Shown in pieces: positions 1 to 10,036 of a DNA stretch of 64,000 nt. Numbering within the stretch: position 1 is the stretch's first letter; each line of letters opens with the position of its first letter. Source of the stretch: Deltaproteobacteria bacterium. Its GTDB lineage: Bacteria > JAGRBM01 > JAHCIT01. The stretch spans positions 434,245 through 498,244 of the forward strand of contig JAHCIT010000001.1 in assembly GCA_026129095.1 (NCBI GenBank). The letters run 5' to 3'. The position numbers and the translations under genes were made by a program. The notes beneath the pieces were generated by a model. That model made no database searches, had not been told where the DNA came from, and worked only from the letters and a program-made list of their open reading frames with translations.

Positions 1-2
1 TC

Positions 3-83
3 ATCCGGGATGAAAACTTCGAATTTACTTTCAGTGAAATGGAGCGTATCCGGCGTCTTCGCTGGGAACAGGAACCTGGATGA
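3..83 (+). CDS. C-terminal end of an unidentified gene upstream of nadE
   Basis: An open frame enters from the left edge and ends at a TGA at 81-83. Only 26 residues are visible; they are charged and probably helical (they end [15 protein letters not shown]). The stop overlaps the nadE start in an ATGA arrangement, which indicates translational coupling and a shared operon. In other bacteria a nitrilase-type or glutaminase partner can sit beside an ammonia-dependent NAD synthase, but nothing in this fragment identifies its family. Confidence 0.5.
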   Translation: MRDENFEFTFSEMERIRRLRWEQEPG

Positions 84-964
84 GCGGCCGCCGCAAAGCT
101 TCTGCACTGAACGGGCCTATCAGTTTTGACCCAGCCATATGGCTTGAGCAGCTCATTATTGACGAAGAACTGACGGTACGGATTCTTACGGCATTCCTCA
201 AGGAAGAAATCTCCAAAACCGGTTCCCGGAAGGCAGTTCTGGGGCTGTCGGGTGGCATTGATTCGGCACTCGTCCTGTATCTGGCGGTGAAAGCACTGGG
301 ACCGGACAATGTTCTGGGAGTCACGATGCCCTACAGGCAATCGAGCCCACAAAGCCTTGCCGACGCACTCGAAGCAGTACGCGACACCGGCTGCCGTCAT
401 GAAGTCGTCGAAATCACTCCCCAGATTGACGCCCATTTCAGCCGTTTTCCGGATGCCTCGCGCCTCCGGCGTGCAAACAAGATGGCTCGCGAGCGAATGA
501 CGATACTCTATGACCTCTCGGCCCGGGATGGTTCCCTCGTTCTCGGCACTTCAAACAAGACAGAACTGCTGCTTGGCTATGGCACTCTTTACGGAGATAT
601 GGCGAGCGCACTCAATGCCATTGGTGATCTCTACAAGACGCAGGTATGGCAGCTCTCCCGTTATCTGGGCGTGCCGGATTCCATTGTAAAAAAGCCGCCG
701 ACCGCTGACTTGTGGGAAGGCCAGACAGACGAGGCTGAGCTGGGATTCACCTATGGACAGGCAGATGCCGCACTGTATCTTTTCATTGAAGAACGCCGGA
801 CCCGTAATGAAATTATCGCGGCCGGGATACCGGAGACATTCTGTGATCTCATTCTGAGAAAAGTGCGGAGTTCCCAATTCAAGCGGCGGCTTCCGGTCAT
901 CGCCAAACTGGGATCACGCACCATAGACCGTGATTTCCGCTATGCCCGCGACTGGGGAATGTAG
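80..964 (+). CDS. nadE: NH3-dependent NAD+ synthase
   Basis: Catalyses the last step of NAD biosynthesis, ATP-dependent amidation of nicotinic acid adenine dinucleotide, in the cytoplasm. The PP-loop SGGIDS is at residues 57-62 and the GTSNKTE motif at about 157-163. The family stretch [13 protein letters not shown] follows further on and the C-terminus ends in the basic [13 protein letters not shown] type. At 294 residues it is the short, ammonia-dependent form; no glutaminase domain is fused. The ATG at 80 overlaps the stop of the preceding gene. Downstream is the leader of the B12 transport unit, so nadE probably ends its operon. Confidence 0.95.
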   Translation: MSGRRKASALNGPISFDPAIWLEQLIIDEELTVRILTAFLKEEISKTGSRKAVLGLSGGIDSALVLYLAVKALGPDNVLGVTMPYRQSSPQSLADALEAVRDTGCRHEVVEITPQIDAHFSRFPDASRLRRANKMARERMTILYDLSARDGSLVLGTSNKTELLLGYGTLYGDMASALNAIGDLYKTQVWQLSRYLGVPDSIVKKPPTADLWEGQTDEAELGFTYGQADAALYLFIEERRTRNEIIAAGIPETFCDLILRKVRSSQFKRRLPVIAKLGSRTIDRDFRYARDWGM

Positions 965-1064
965 CCACGGTTAAACTTTTACCTTGACAGTCCAGCGCTA
1001 CTTCTTCATTGTTTGTCTCGGAGCCAGTATCAGCATTGCTGAAGCTGGCGCCAATAGATAAGCC

Positions 1065-1285
1065 GTTCCAGCAGGTGTCCGTCCCGTAGCCACAAGGTTT
1101 CGAGACGGAATAAATGGGAAGCCGGTGAGATTCCGGCGCGGTCCCGCCACTGTTAGGGAGATAACGGCCCGAACGCACCCCCCGGTCACTGGGAGCCCGC
1201 ATACGGACGGGTTTCCGGGAAGGCCGGGATCTGGAGGGGCGTCCGCGGTCAGGCTCCCGAAGCCAGGACACCAGCCTGATGGAAC
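1065..1285 (+). promoter_or_regulatory. Cobalamin (adenosylcobalamin) riboswitch
   Basis: The 357-base gap between nadE and the TonB receptor holds the conserved parts of a cobalamin riboswitch in order: AGGTGTCCGT near 1073, the core AATGGGAAGCCGGTGAGATT followed by CCGGCGCGGTCCCGCCACTG, a variable paired region, and the B12 box AGCCAGGACACCAGCCTGA at 1261-1279. The first gene after it is BtuB-like, the usual target, and is expected to be shut down when B12 is plentiful. A GAGGAGGG Shine-Dalgarno lies about 25 bases beyond the B12 box. Outer limits are approximate. Confidence 0.93.
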
Positions 1286-1321
1286 TTCCGATTGATCGGT
1301 CCCCCGAGGAGGGTCTGGCCG

Positions 1322-3418
1322 GTGCGCGACTTGTCGCATACCTGGCGGCCTGCTTCCCGATGGGGAGGCGGGCCGTATTCAGTGGTGGTTCTGGTGCTGT
1401 ATGGCTGCCTGGCCTCAGTCCCTTCCGCTGCGTACGCGCAGGACAGCGAGCCAGGTGCACTAGAACTCCCCTCCGTTGTCGTCGAACGTGAGCGCACCGT
1501 TGCCGAGAGTGAAAACGAGCGCGACTCGACCGGTGCCGTCACAACGATAGAGCGAAAAGAGCTCGACCGGCCCGGCGAGAACCTCGATCAGGTACTGGAC
1601 CGGCAGGCAGGAGTGAGCGCCGTCCGGCTCGGCGGGCTTGGCGACTTTTCCGCCGCTTCGATACGCGGGTCCAGCTTCGATCAGGTTCTGGTTTTTCTGG
1701 ATGGAATCCCACTAAATGCCGGGCTGGGCGGAGCGGTCGACCTTTCGGCCCTGCCTCTTTCGCATATCGAGCGCATGGAGATTTACCGCGGCTTCGCACC
1801 GGTCGAAGCCACCGCGAGTGCCCTTGGTGGCGCGGTATTTCTTTCCACCCGTGAACTGGAAAAGGAAACCCTGTCGGCCCGTGGCGGATACGGTTCGTTC
1901 AATACGATATCGGCGGGCCTCTTTGGCGGCGGGCTGATTGATTTCACCGGGAACGAAAAAACCAGAATGGCCGCGGGCCTCGATTTCATGCACTCAAGGG
2001 GAAATTTTTCCTTCCGGAACAACAACGGAACCGCCCTCGATCCATCGGACGATTTCGACCAGAAGTTCACAAACCGCGACTTCGACCGCGTGGGAACACT
2101 GTTTAAAGTTACACATGATTTCACTTCCCGTGCCCGCGGGACTTTTCTCCAGGACTTTTTCTATCGCGAAGGCGGACTTCAACGGGGTGGCGCCGTTATT
2201 ACCACCCGAAGCCGGATCCAACTGGTCCGTTCCATTACCGGAGCTGAGTTCAGGTTGCGTGACGCGATAATAAACGAGGATTCCCTCCGTCTTCAGGCCT
2301 ATTACACCTTTTCCCAGACGGAACTGGATGATCCGTTAGGAGAGTTCCGTGGATTCCCGCAGGATGAGATCAAAAAATCCTATTCGCCCGGGACATCCGT
2401 CACCTGGCGCGGTGGCCACGGGGCCATCCGGGGAACAACGCATTTCAGTTATCGGTTTGAGCGATATTCGCCAGCATACCGAATTCCCACTGTATTCACT
2501 GATGGAACGAGCGATCGCCAGTCTGTTGCCTGGGCGCTCGGTGGTGAACTGGAAATGCCAGGGGCGAAACTACTCGTTGCCCCCCAATACCGTTACGAGC
2601 ATGCCTGGAACAGTTTCCGGCCTGCTTCGACCTCAAGCCCCTTGAATCCCCAGAAAGTGCGCCAGTCCGGCGGGGGACACAGTGTTCGTGGAGGGTTGCT
2701 CTGGAAGCCTGTAGACGGGTTCAAGCTGCGCGGCAACGCAGGCCGCGCATTCCGTTTCCCATCGCTGTTTGAACTGTTTGGTGATTCGGCCCTGATTGCA
2801 GGAAACCCTCATCTCAAGCCCGAAAAAGGATTAAATCTGGATGCCGGCTTTGAGCTCGCCCGAAATCACGAACTGATAGCTGCAAAGGCAGGCATTGCCT
2901 TCTTTTATCAGGATGTGGACAACCTCATCCAGTTCGTCAGGACGCTTGTCCTGACCCGGCCGGAAAATGTGGACAGAGCGACTATCAAAGGTGTCGAGTC
3001 ATCACTTTCCGTCACCGCCCTTGAGGCATTCAGGCTTGATGCCACTCACACCTGGCTCACCAGCCGAATCCGGTCGAAGGTCGCGGCCCGCGATGGCCGT
3101 AAAATCCCGTTTCGGCCGCCGAACCAGTGGCTTCTTAGGGGAGCGGCATTCCGTGAACGGCTATTCAGCTGGATGACTCGGGCCGAGTTATGGACCGAAA
3201 TGGAGTTCACATCCAGCCATTTCGTCGATGGAAACAATATGGTTTCGGTCCCTGAGCGGCGAATACTCGGTGCCGGACTTGAACTGAAAATGCTGGACGA
3301 CCGGCTCGAACTGGCTTTTGACGGCCGGAACTTGACGAACGAACAGGTGATGGATGTCGTGGGTTTTCCCTTGCCCGGCCGGACGTTCTTCGGCCGTCTG
3401 GGATGGAAATTCCTGTAG
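1322..3418 (+). CDS. btuB: TonB-dependent outer-membrane receptor, BtuB-like (vitamin B12)
   Basis: An outer-membrane receptor that probably imports cobalamin using TonB energy. After a signal peptide ending SAAYA-Q there is a plug domain (about residues 45-170, with SIRGSSFDQVLVFLDGIPLN and IERMEIYRG) and a 22-strand-type barrel ending in aromatic GRLGWKFL. Substrate assignment rests on the riboswitch directly upstream. The frame is open from a TTG at 1292, but I prefer the GTG at 1322: GAGGAGGG sits about 9 bases before it and gives a normal signal peptide. At 698 residues it is somewhat longer than E. coli BtuB. The next gene, a lipoprotein, starts 45 bases after its stop. Confidence 0.9.
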   Translation: MRDLSHTWRPASRWGGGPYSVVVLVLYGCLASVPSAAYAQDSEPGALELPSVVVERERTVAESENERDSTGAVTTIERKELDRPGENLDQVLDRQAGVSAVRLGGLGDFSAASIRGSSFDQVLVFLDGIPLNAGLGGAVDLSALPLSHIERMEIYRGFAPVEATASALGGAVFLSTRELEKETLSARGGYGSFNTISAGLFGGGLIDFTGNEKTRMAAGLDFMHSRGNFSFRNNNGTALDPSDDFDQKFTNRDFDRVGTLFKVTHDFTSRARGTFLQDFFYREGGLQRGGAVITTRSRIQLVRSITGAEFRLRDAIINEDSLRLQAYYTFSQTELDDPLGEFRGFPQDEIKKSYSPGTSVTWRGGHGAIRGTTHFSYRFERYSPAYRIPTVFTDGTSDRQSVAWALGGELEMPGAKLLVAPQYRYEHAWNSFRPASTSSPLNPQKVRQSGGGHSVRGGLLWKPVDGFKLRGNAGRAFRFPSLFELFGDSALIAGNPHLKPEKGLNLDAGFELARNHELIAAKAGIAFFYQDVDNLIQFVRTLVLTRPENVDRATIKGVESSLSVTALEAFRLDATHTWLTSRIRSKVAARDGRKIPFRPPNQWLLRGAAFRERLFSWMTRAELWTEMEFTSSHFVDGNNMVSVPERRILGAGLELKMLDDRLELAFDGRNLTNEQVMDVVGFPLPGRTFFGRLGWKFL

Positions 3419-3462
3419 CCAAAGAGAAGTGCATTGAGCGTTACAAACAAAAGGGGAGACCA

Positions 3463-4770
3463 ATGAAACACGTTAAACAGGCCATGTTATTCCATCTTTT
3501 TATTTCACTGGCAGCCTGCGAAGGCGATACTGCCCCGGGCACTCCTTCCGTGACGCTGGAACCCGGGTCTTACATGGCGGTCGTGACGACTGATTACAGC
3601 GTGTCCGCTGTCGGTGTATTGAACCGGGCAAATGGCGAACTTGTCAGTGAAGCAGTCCTGAGCTCTTCAACTAATTCGCCGGAAATTACCTTGCCGCTTA
3701 GCGGCGATGTTTCGTTGCCCAGTGATCCACCGCCTCCTGGCATTCTGTTTGTCATTGACCGGGGAGGAAGCAACAATAACATCAATGTGCTCGAAACCAC
3801 ACACATGACTGTCCTGGCGCAGATTCCCGTCGGAACCAGCACATTAGGTCCCTGGTATGCCAATCCGCACGATACGCTTCTCGTGAATGATTCCCGGCTG
3901 TATGTCACCCGGTATCAGGCCAATCCGAGTCCCTCGGCGGGTGCCGTCGACATGGATGAAGGCGATGATATCGTCATTGTAGATACAACTACACTCCAGA
4001 TCGTCAAGCAGATCCGGTTCAACTCCATTCTTGACCCCTGGTCTGGCGAACGGGCCAATCCGGACCGGATAGTTCGGGCAGGCAACCATGTCGTGTCTAC
4101 CCTTGGGCATTTTACCAATGCCAGCTTTAGCGCCTCAGGCAATGGACTTGTGGCGGTCATTGACACAGCAACAGAAGCACTGGTCGACGCTGATCCCGTG
4201 TCCGAAGGTACACAACTTCTGGAAATTACCGAGTTCAAGAACTGCGGCCCAATCCAGTACCTGTTCGATGAACCCGCCATCTATGTTGCCTGTTCCGGAC
4301 TGTTTGCTGACGGGCGGGATACTCAAATCGGGCGGTCGGGGGTTGTCAGGATTGATCTCACACCGCTTCCAGACAACGCCGCTGCGTATACCGTGGTTCT
4401 TGAAGGAGAAAACGAAGAAATCGGACAACCGGTCTCCAACCTGCTCGTTGTAGATGCAGAGACCGCATTCATCCTGACCTATGGCAATTTCTTTGGTCCT
4501 TTCGAATCGGACCAGCTCATCCGGTTCAATCCAAATGAACCAGAATTGGCGCCCGAGCTGGTATTCTCTGCCAGCGGCCCTTTCCAACTCGGCAGCCTTT
4601 CCTATGATGCCAGCACTCAGATCCTCTATGTAACTGATACGCCATTCGGCGGCGATCCGCTGATTCGCAGGTTTCAGCTCGGAATAGAAATCACCGAACT
4701 AGAGGGTATCAACCCTTCACCTGGCAACGGCCTCGCCCCAACGGCTCTGGGGCAGTTTGAGGTGGAATAA
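3463..4770 (+). CDS. Lipoprotein with beta-propeller-like repeats, partner of the B12 receptor
   Basis: Starts at an ATG behind AAGGGGAGACCA. The signal peptide ends in a lipobox LAAC with the lipidated Cys at residue 19, so it is a membrane-anchored lipoprotein. The mature 416 residues are beta-rich, with repeated phrases of the type VIDTTT/VIDTATEALV and ILFVIDRGG, as in YncE/NHL propellers. It lies 45 bases after btuB and behind the same cobalamin riboswitch. Bacteroides BtuG is a surface propeller lipoprotein that hands B12 to BtuB; a similar role is inferred here from position and fold type, not from detectable homology. The fold itself is a by-eye judgement. Confidence 0.7.
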   Translation: MKHVKQAMLFHLFISLAACEGDTAPGTPSVTLEPGSYMAVVTTDYSVSAVGVLNRANGELVSEAVLSSSTNSPEITLPLSGDVSLPSDPPPPGILFVIDRGGSNNNINVLETTHMTVLAQIPVGTSTLGPWYANPHDTLLVNDSRLYVTRYQANPSPSAGAVDMDEGDDIVIVDTTTLQIVKQIRFNSILDPWSGERANPDRIVRAGNHVVSTLGHFTNASFSASGNGLVAVIDTATEALVDADPVSEGTQLLEITEFKNCGPIQYLFDEPAIYVACSGLFADGRDTQIGRSGVVRIDLTPLPDNAAAYTVVLEGENEEIGQPVSNLLVVDAETAFILTYGNFFGPFESDQLIRFNPNEPELAPELVFSASGPFQLGSLSYDASTQILYVTDTPFGGDPLIRRFQLGIEITELEGINPSPGNGLAPTALGQFEVE

Positions 4771-5115
4771 CTACGTCAATTCCCGGTAACCGGGCGTCCG
4801 GTAAGCATCATAAGCCCGCTTGAAAAAGTCACGCGCCTCTTCACGCGTGACTTTTTCAGCCAGTTTGGGTTTACCCAGCATGAGCAGATAAACATGGGTA
4901 TCGTCGTTGGTGGTTCCAAATCCACCGTAAAATTCGAACTGGCCGATCATGAAATCGAACCAGAGTATCCGGAAAACAGACCGGAGAAACCAGTGTGTCG
5001 GCAGTCTGGCTTCCCGCCCGAGTCCACGGATCGTCACGGTAACGCCATCGGAACTGAACGTGAAACTGCCCAATTTCATTTCAGGATAGACCTGGTGTGC
5101 AGCGACCGAAGTCAT
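4771..5115 (-). CDS. Hypothetical protein (114 aa)
   Basis: A soluble-looking 114-residue protein with a central aromatic stretch around FRILWFDFMIGQFEFYGGFG and a charged helical C-terminus. I recognise no family. Its ATG overlaps the TGA of the preceding 354-residue gene by 4 bases, so the two are translationally coupled. It converges tail to tail with the propeller lipoprotein with no gap, and no terminator is evident between them. Confidence 0.7.
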   Translation of the reverse strand: MTSVAAHQVYPEMKLGSFTFSSDGVTVTIRGLGREARLPTHWFLRSVFRILWFDFMIGQFEFYGGFGTTNDDTHVYLLMLGKPKLAEKVTREEARDFFKRAYDAYRTPGYRELT

Positions 5116-6176
5116 CCATTCACCACCTTATGGAGCGGAAATCCACCTACCACTTCGGCACGGACACCTGCATTAGGCTCTCCGGCAACCGACTTTCGCA
5201 TCCACAAAAGAGCCGCATGGTTTTCCGGTTCTGGAATCACAAACCGGAAGCTAATGCCAGCAGGAACCCGGATTACATCCGCTTCGCCCATCTGCGAACA
5301 GGCGACTCTTTTGCCGGCGGCATTGAAAAACTCCACCTTCGGCCTGCCGAAATAGGCGATGAGATAAGAATGCGTGTCGCTTTCAAACGTGTTGCCAGTA
5401 GTGCCATCGGTAACGAAAAAATCGAGCGTTGCCGTTCCAACACGGGCGACTGCCTCGGGATTTTCCATCTCGCGGTCCGACTCTATTGACATACCGATGA
5501 GGCTCCGGGCCCCGATCCGCCCTTCGGTACGGCTGGGAATATCGTGATGGATCTTGATTTCGCCAACCTTCACCTTCGCAAACTGTGGCAACCGGTTACC
5601 GGACCATTCTTTCATGCTCACGGATTTCGTGGGTGCAAGCGTTTCGTTGTAGTCCACTTGCCCGGCCGAACAGAAAACCACGGCGAACAGCTTGCGCCGT
5701 ATTTCGTCAGGCGGGATGAAAATTTTTTCGGGCTCCTTTAGCTTGCCCGGCCAGTGGGACATTCCCACCGGATGTACAGTCATGGCTCCGTTGGTGGCCT
5801 TCACGTAGCCCAGCTGCTCCGCGGTATCAGTGTCGGTATATACCGTACGACCCGGAAAAGTATCGACCATCTCGTCACCGGTCGGGAACAGTATGTTGTA
5901 CTCATCGCCCCAGTTGCTGTGGCCGAAATAAAGCGGCTCGCTCGCCGTACTCATTTCAATCACCGTATTATCAATACGCATGACTATTTCGAGCACATGC
6001 TCCAGATGATTGGCTGCACCGGCAAACGCCCTGAGATTGAAATGGCCGAACTTGTCCTTGTGCGGGTCTTCAGGCGTACGAAACGGTTCGATAGGGCCTG
6101 ATTGCACATCCGGTTCAAGCGCCAGAGATCCCGGCTCGATCTTCCAGTGCTTGCAGGAAACATGATAGTTGCCCAC
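5112..6176 (-). CDS. Hypothetical protein (354 aa), beta-rich
   Basis: No signal peptide or membrane segment. The composition suggests mostly beta structure, with many His and acidic residues and a phrase PAGISFRFVIPEPENHAAL near the C-terminus that is reminiscent of cupin-like barrels; this is only a resemblance. The frame opens at a TTG (6194), but GAGGAG lies across that position, so translation more likely starts at GTG 6176 (MGNYHVSC). It is coupled by 4-base overlap to the following 114-residue gene. Function unknown. Confidence 0.65.
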   Translation of the reverse strand: MGNYHVSCKHWKIEPGSLALEPDVQSGPIEPFRTPEDPHKDKFGHFNLRAFAGAANHLEHVLEIVMRIDNTVIEMSTASEPLYFGHSNWGDEYNILFPTGDEMVDTFPGRTVYTDTDTAEQLGYVKATNGAMTVHPVGMSHWPGKLKEPEKIFIPPDEIRRKLFAVVFCSAGQVDYNETLAPTKSVSMKEWSGNRLPQFAKVKVGEIKIHHDIPSRTEGRIGARSLIGMSIESDREMENPEAVARVGTATLDFFVTDGTTGNTFESDTHSYLIAYFGRPKVEFFNAAGKRVACSQMGEADVIRVPAGISFRFVIPEPENHAALLWMRKSVAGEPNAGVRAEVVGGFPLHKVVNG

Positions 6177-6302
6177 GGACAAATCACTCCTCAAATAGAG
6201 ATTCCCTGCACTGACATCAATGTCAGCCAGACCGGTCCTACTTAGACAGATTGAAGCCTTTAGCCAAGAGGAGCCACCGGACTGGATTGGGATACCTTAC
6301 TG

Positions 6303-6719
6303 TTACCGTCTCTTCGCCCGGACTTTCACTTCCATCCCGGGAGCAGCAGGATCTTCTTTGGCCTTGAAGTCCACCTCCGCCGTCAGTGTAACAGTAACAT
6401 TTTGCAATGCGGCCTGAAGCAGTTCCACGGGATCACGGTCCTTGAGAAGCGTACTGGCCACTTCGCGGGCAATGGCATTGAACAGTTCTTCCTTGGTCTG
6501 CTTCGACTGGTTGATGAAATAGCTGACTGCATCTCCTGGCACCTTGATATCAGCCAACGCCCGCCGCACCGAATCTTCTGTCATGAAGACCGCGCCAAGC
6601 GACGTGTATATCGCCTTTTTGACGCTGTCAGGGACAATACCGTCCAAACGGTCACCCAGCCGGCGGCGGCCTTCCCGCTCGTCCCTCTGGCCTGAATCCG
6701 AATCGTGTTCCGGCATCAT
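6303..6719 (-). CDS. Hypothetical protein (138 aa), helical with basic C-terminus
   Basis: The N-terminal 25 residues are strongly charged and probably disordered. The middle (SVKKAIYTSLGAVFMTEDSVRRALAD) is helical, and the C-terminus is a beta-like segment followed by a basic tail KVRAKRR. The layout recalls small phasin-like or coiled-coil proteins, but no family can be named. Two Met codons are adjacent at the start (6719, 6716). It is the first of three unknown minus-strand genes, about 125 bases before the next start. Confidence 0.65.
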   Translation of the reverse strand: MMPEHDSDSGQRDEREGRRRLGDRLDGIVPDSVKKAIYTSLGAVFMTEDSVRRALADIKVPGDAVSYFINQSKQTKEELFNAIAREVASTLLKDRDPVELLQAALQNVTVTLTAEVDFKAKEDPAAPGMEVKVRAKRR

Positions 6720-6780
6720 TCACCTCGCTTCCGTACTCCAAAGAGTAGACCATTTCAGCCAAACTCCCTAACATGGGCCA

Positions 6781-7794
6781 GTGAAACCCTTGCTAGCCCG
6801 TGCCACCTTCACCGCCCTTTTTGCCGTCGCTTTGGCTTTCAGCCCACTTCAATCCCAAATGGTACCTCAGCCAGACGCCGAAGCGAAGGCTAAGGGGGAG
6901 CAGATATTCCGCCGGGGACAGAGGTGCTATGAGGAACTGAACTACAGTTGCGCGGAAACCAGCTTCCGCGAGGCGTTAAACTATTCCCGTGATCCACAAT
7001 ATCACGTTTTTCTGGCCTATACTTACGCGGCCACCGACCGCCAGCGGCTGGCCGTGGACGAATTCAAAAAGTCTCTGGAACTGAACCCTGACTTCACGGT
7101 AGACAGTGAAACCCAGTCGCCCAAAATTGTCCGGGCCTGGGAGCTCGCCCGCTCTGAAATCGAATCAGAAAAGGAAGCAGCCCGGCAAAGCGTCATCCGG
7201 AAAGGAACGGCTTTTCTGGATGAACTCTTTCGAGAAACGATTTCTACTGTCGCCAAGCCGTTTCTTCCGGAAAAACCCCAGGGGCTCATGTGGGGTGACG
7301 TGCCCCTGGCACGCAAAAGCCGGTATACCATCGCGGCCGGTTTCAACGTGCCGGTTGATGACCGGTATGCTGGCCGGAATGATGCCTTTGAGCCGGATAT
7401 CGCACTTATGGGAGCCTATACCTATCACCCTGAAATTAATCATTTCGCTTTTGGCACGCGGGTGATTTATTCCCGCAACAAGCAACGGGACGCGACGGGG
7501 CCCGTATCGCTCGATATCGTCAGCGCCTCGGGGTTTCTGGAGCTGCATCATCCTGTTGAAGTATTCCTGCTTTTCGGCAGAGCAGAGGCAGGTGCTGTCT
7601 TTTCTGGAATCGACAATATACGGGACAAAACCGGCCTGCTGGCCGGGGGATCAGCGGGTGTTGCAGCCTTGGTCACCGACCGCGTATCGCTGGAAATTTC
7701 CACCACTTTTCAGGCCATGTTCGGAGCCGGTGTTCCCGGCCGGAATCCGAGTTATCGGGCACCATTCTTCTTTGGCCTGAACTACCTGTACTGA
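6781..7794 (+). CDS. Secreted TPR protein with a C-terminal beta-rich (barrel-like) domain
   Basis: Begins at GTG with a hydrophobic leader (ATFTALFAVALAFSPLQSQ), so it is exported. Residues about 35-110 form two or three TPR units (ALNYSRDPQYHVFLAYTYAA, FKKSLELNPDF). A helical linker is followed by 160 residues of alternating hydrophobic/polar strands ending FFFGLNYLY, a terminal aromatic as in outer-membrane barrel proteins. Probably a periplasmic or outer-membrane envelope protein. It is divergent from the 138-residue gene. The ribosome-binding site is weak, so the start is not certain. Confidence 0.7.
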   Translation: MKPLLARATFTALFAVALAFSPLQSQMVPQPDAEAKAKGEQIFRRGQRCYEELNYSCAETSFREALNYSRDPQYHVFLAYTYAATDRQRLAVDEFKKSLELNPDFTVDSETQSPKIVRAWELARSEIESEKEAARQSVIRKGTAFLDELFRETISTVAKPFLPEKPQGLMWGDVPLARKSRYTIAAGFNVPVDDRYAGRNDAFEPDIALMGAYTYHPEINHFAFGTRVIYSRNKQRDATGPVSLDIVSASGFLELHHPVEVFLLFGRAEAGAVFSGIDNIRDKTGLLAGGSAGVAALVTDRVSLEISTTFQAMFGAGVPGRNPSYRAPFFFGLNYLY

Positions 7795-7882
7795 ACATTG
7801 CGACGGAACAGAGGCTTGCCCTCTACGCATTTCACAACGAGACTGTCAGCTCTGCGGCCTTAGTGAAAGGAAGCCTTATCCC

Positions 7883-8905
7883 ATGCGTCAGGTCTGGATA
7901 ACCAAAGCCGGAGAACCGGAAGTATTGAAAGTTAGAGAGGCTACCGATCCTGAACCCAAGGCCGGGGAAATCCGAATCCGAGTAGAAGCGGCTGGCATCA
8001 ATTTCGCCGATATCATGGGAAGAATGGGAATGTACCCGGACCTTCCGGGCATTCCCATCGTTGTTGGCTATGAGGTCGCCGGCAAGGTGGACATGGCAGG
8101 AGAAGGCGTGGACAGGGGATGGATCGGCAAGAATGTGTTCGCCATGACCCGTTTCGGTGGCTATTCGGACATGGTATGCGTTCCGGAGCGCCAGGTATTT
8201 GCTCGACCCGCTGCCATGAGCGCCCTAGAGGGAGCTGCCTTTCCGGTTGTCTATTTCACTGCATGGCAGCTCATTGTTGTAATGGGCGCCCTCAAGAAGG
8301 GCGAAACCATCCTGATTCATTCAGCTGGTGGAGGTGTTGGCATCGCCGCCATACAGATCGCCCGCCACATCGGGGCGACCATTATCGGCACGGCCTCCAA
8401 GGGAAAACATGACTATCTGAAAACCATCGGCGTGCATCACTGCATCGACTACCGGACCGAGGACTTTGAAAAGCGTGTCAGGGAAATCACAAATGGCCGT
8501 GGAGTTGAGCTTATTATCGATGCCGTTGGTGGTGATTCGTTCAAGAAGGGATTCCGCATACTTGCCCCCACCGGACGACTCGGTATGTTCGGAATGTCAG
8601 AAGCTGCCACGGGAAAGACCCGGAGCATTATCGACCTGCTCAAGATGGTCGCAGGCATGCCGTGGCTCCAGATCAATCCAGTAACTTTGATGAATGAGAA
8701 CAAGGCGGCTTTCGGTGTCAACATGGGACATATGTGGGGCGAGGTCGAGCGGCTCAGGAACTGGGGCGAGGAAATGCTTGTCCTTTATGAGCGCGGAATC
8801 CTGAAACCGGTTGTAGACAAGACTTTTAGTTTTGCTGATGCACCGAAAGCGCACCATTACATCCAGGACCGGAAAAATACGGGCAAAGTGCTTCTGGTGC
8901 CCTGA
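7883..8905 (+). CDS. Zinc-independent medium-chain oxidoreductase, VAT-1/quinone oxidoreductase family
   Basis: A medium-chain dehydrogenase/reductase with an N-terminal GroES-like domain (VEAAGINFADIMGRMGMYPD, a VAT-1-type phrase) and a Rossmann NADPH-binding domain with AGGGVGIAA. The structural and catalytic zinc cysteines of alcohol dehydrogenases are absent, as expected for quinone reductase/VAT-1 members. It ends YIQDRKNTGKVLLVP, the normal family terminus. The ATG has AAAGGAAG upstream. It converges with mreB, with 8 bases between the stops. The substrate cannot be predicted. Confidence 0.88.
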   Translation: MRQVWITKAGEPEVLKVREATDPEPKAGEIRIRVEAAGINFADIMGRMGMYPDLPGIPIVVGYEVAGKVDMAGEGVDRGWIGKNVFAMTRFGGYSDMVCVPERQVFARPAAMSALEGAAFPVVYFTAWQLIVVMGALKKGETILIHSAGGGVGIAAIQIARHIGATIIGTASKGKHDYLKTIGVHHCIDYRTEDFEKRVREITNGRGVELIIDAVGGDSFKKGFRILAPTGRLGMFGMSEAATGKTRSIIDLLKMVAGMPWLQINPVTLMNENKAAFGVNMGHMWGEVERLRNWGEEMLVLYERGILKPVVDKTFSFADAPKAHHYIQDRKNTGKVLLVP

Positions 8906-8913
8906 CCGGTCAG

Positions 8914-9993
<1,080 letters not shown>

Positions 9994-10036
9994 CTACTTC
10001 AATCTTTAGAGCCCCGCGCCCTCAAGGGCAAACCGG

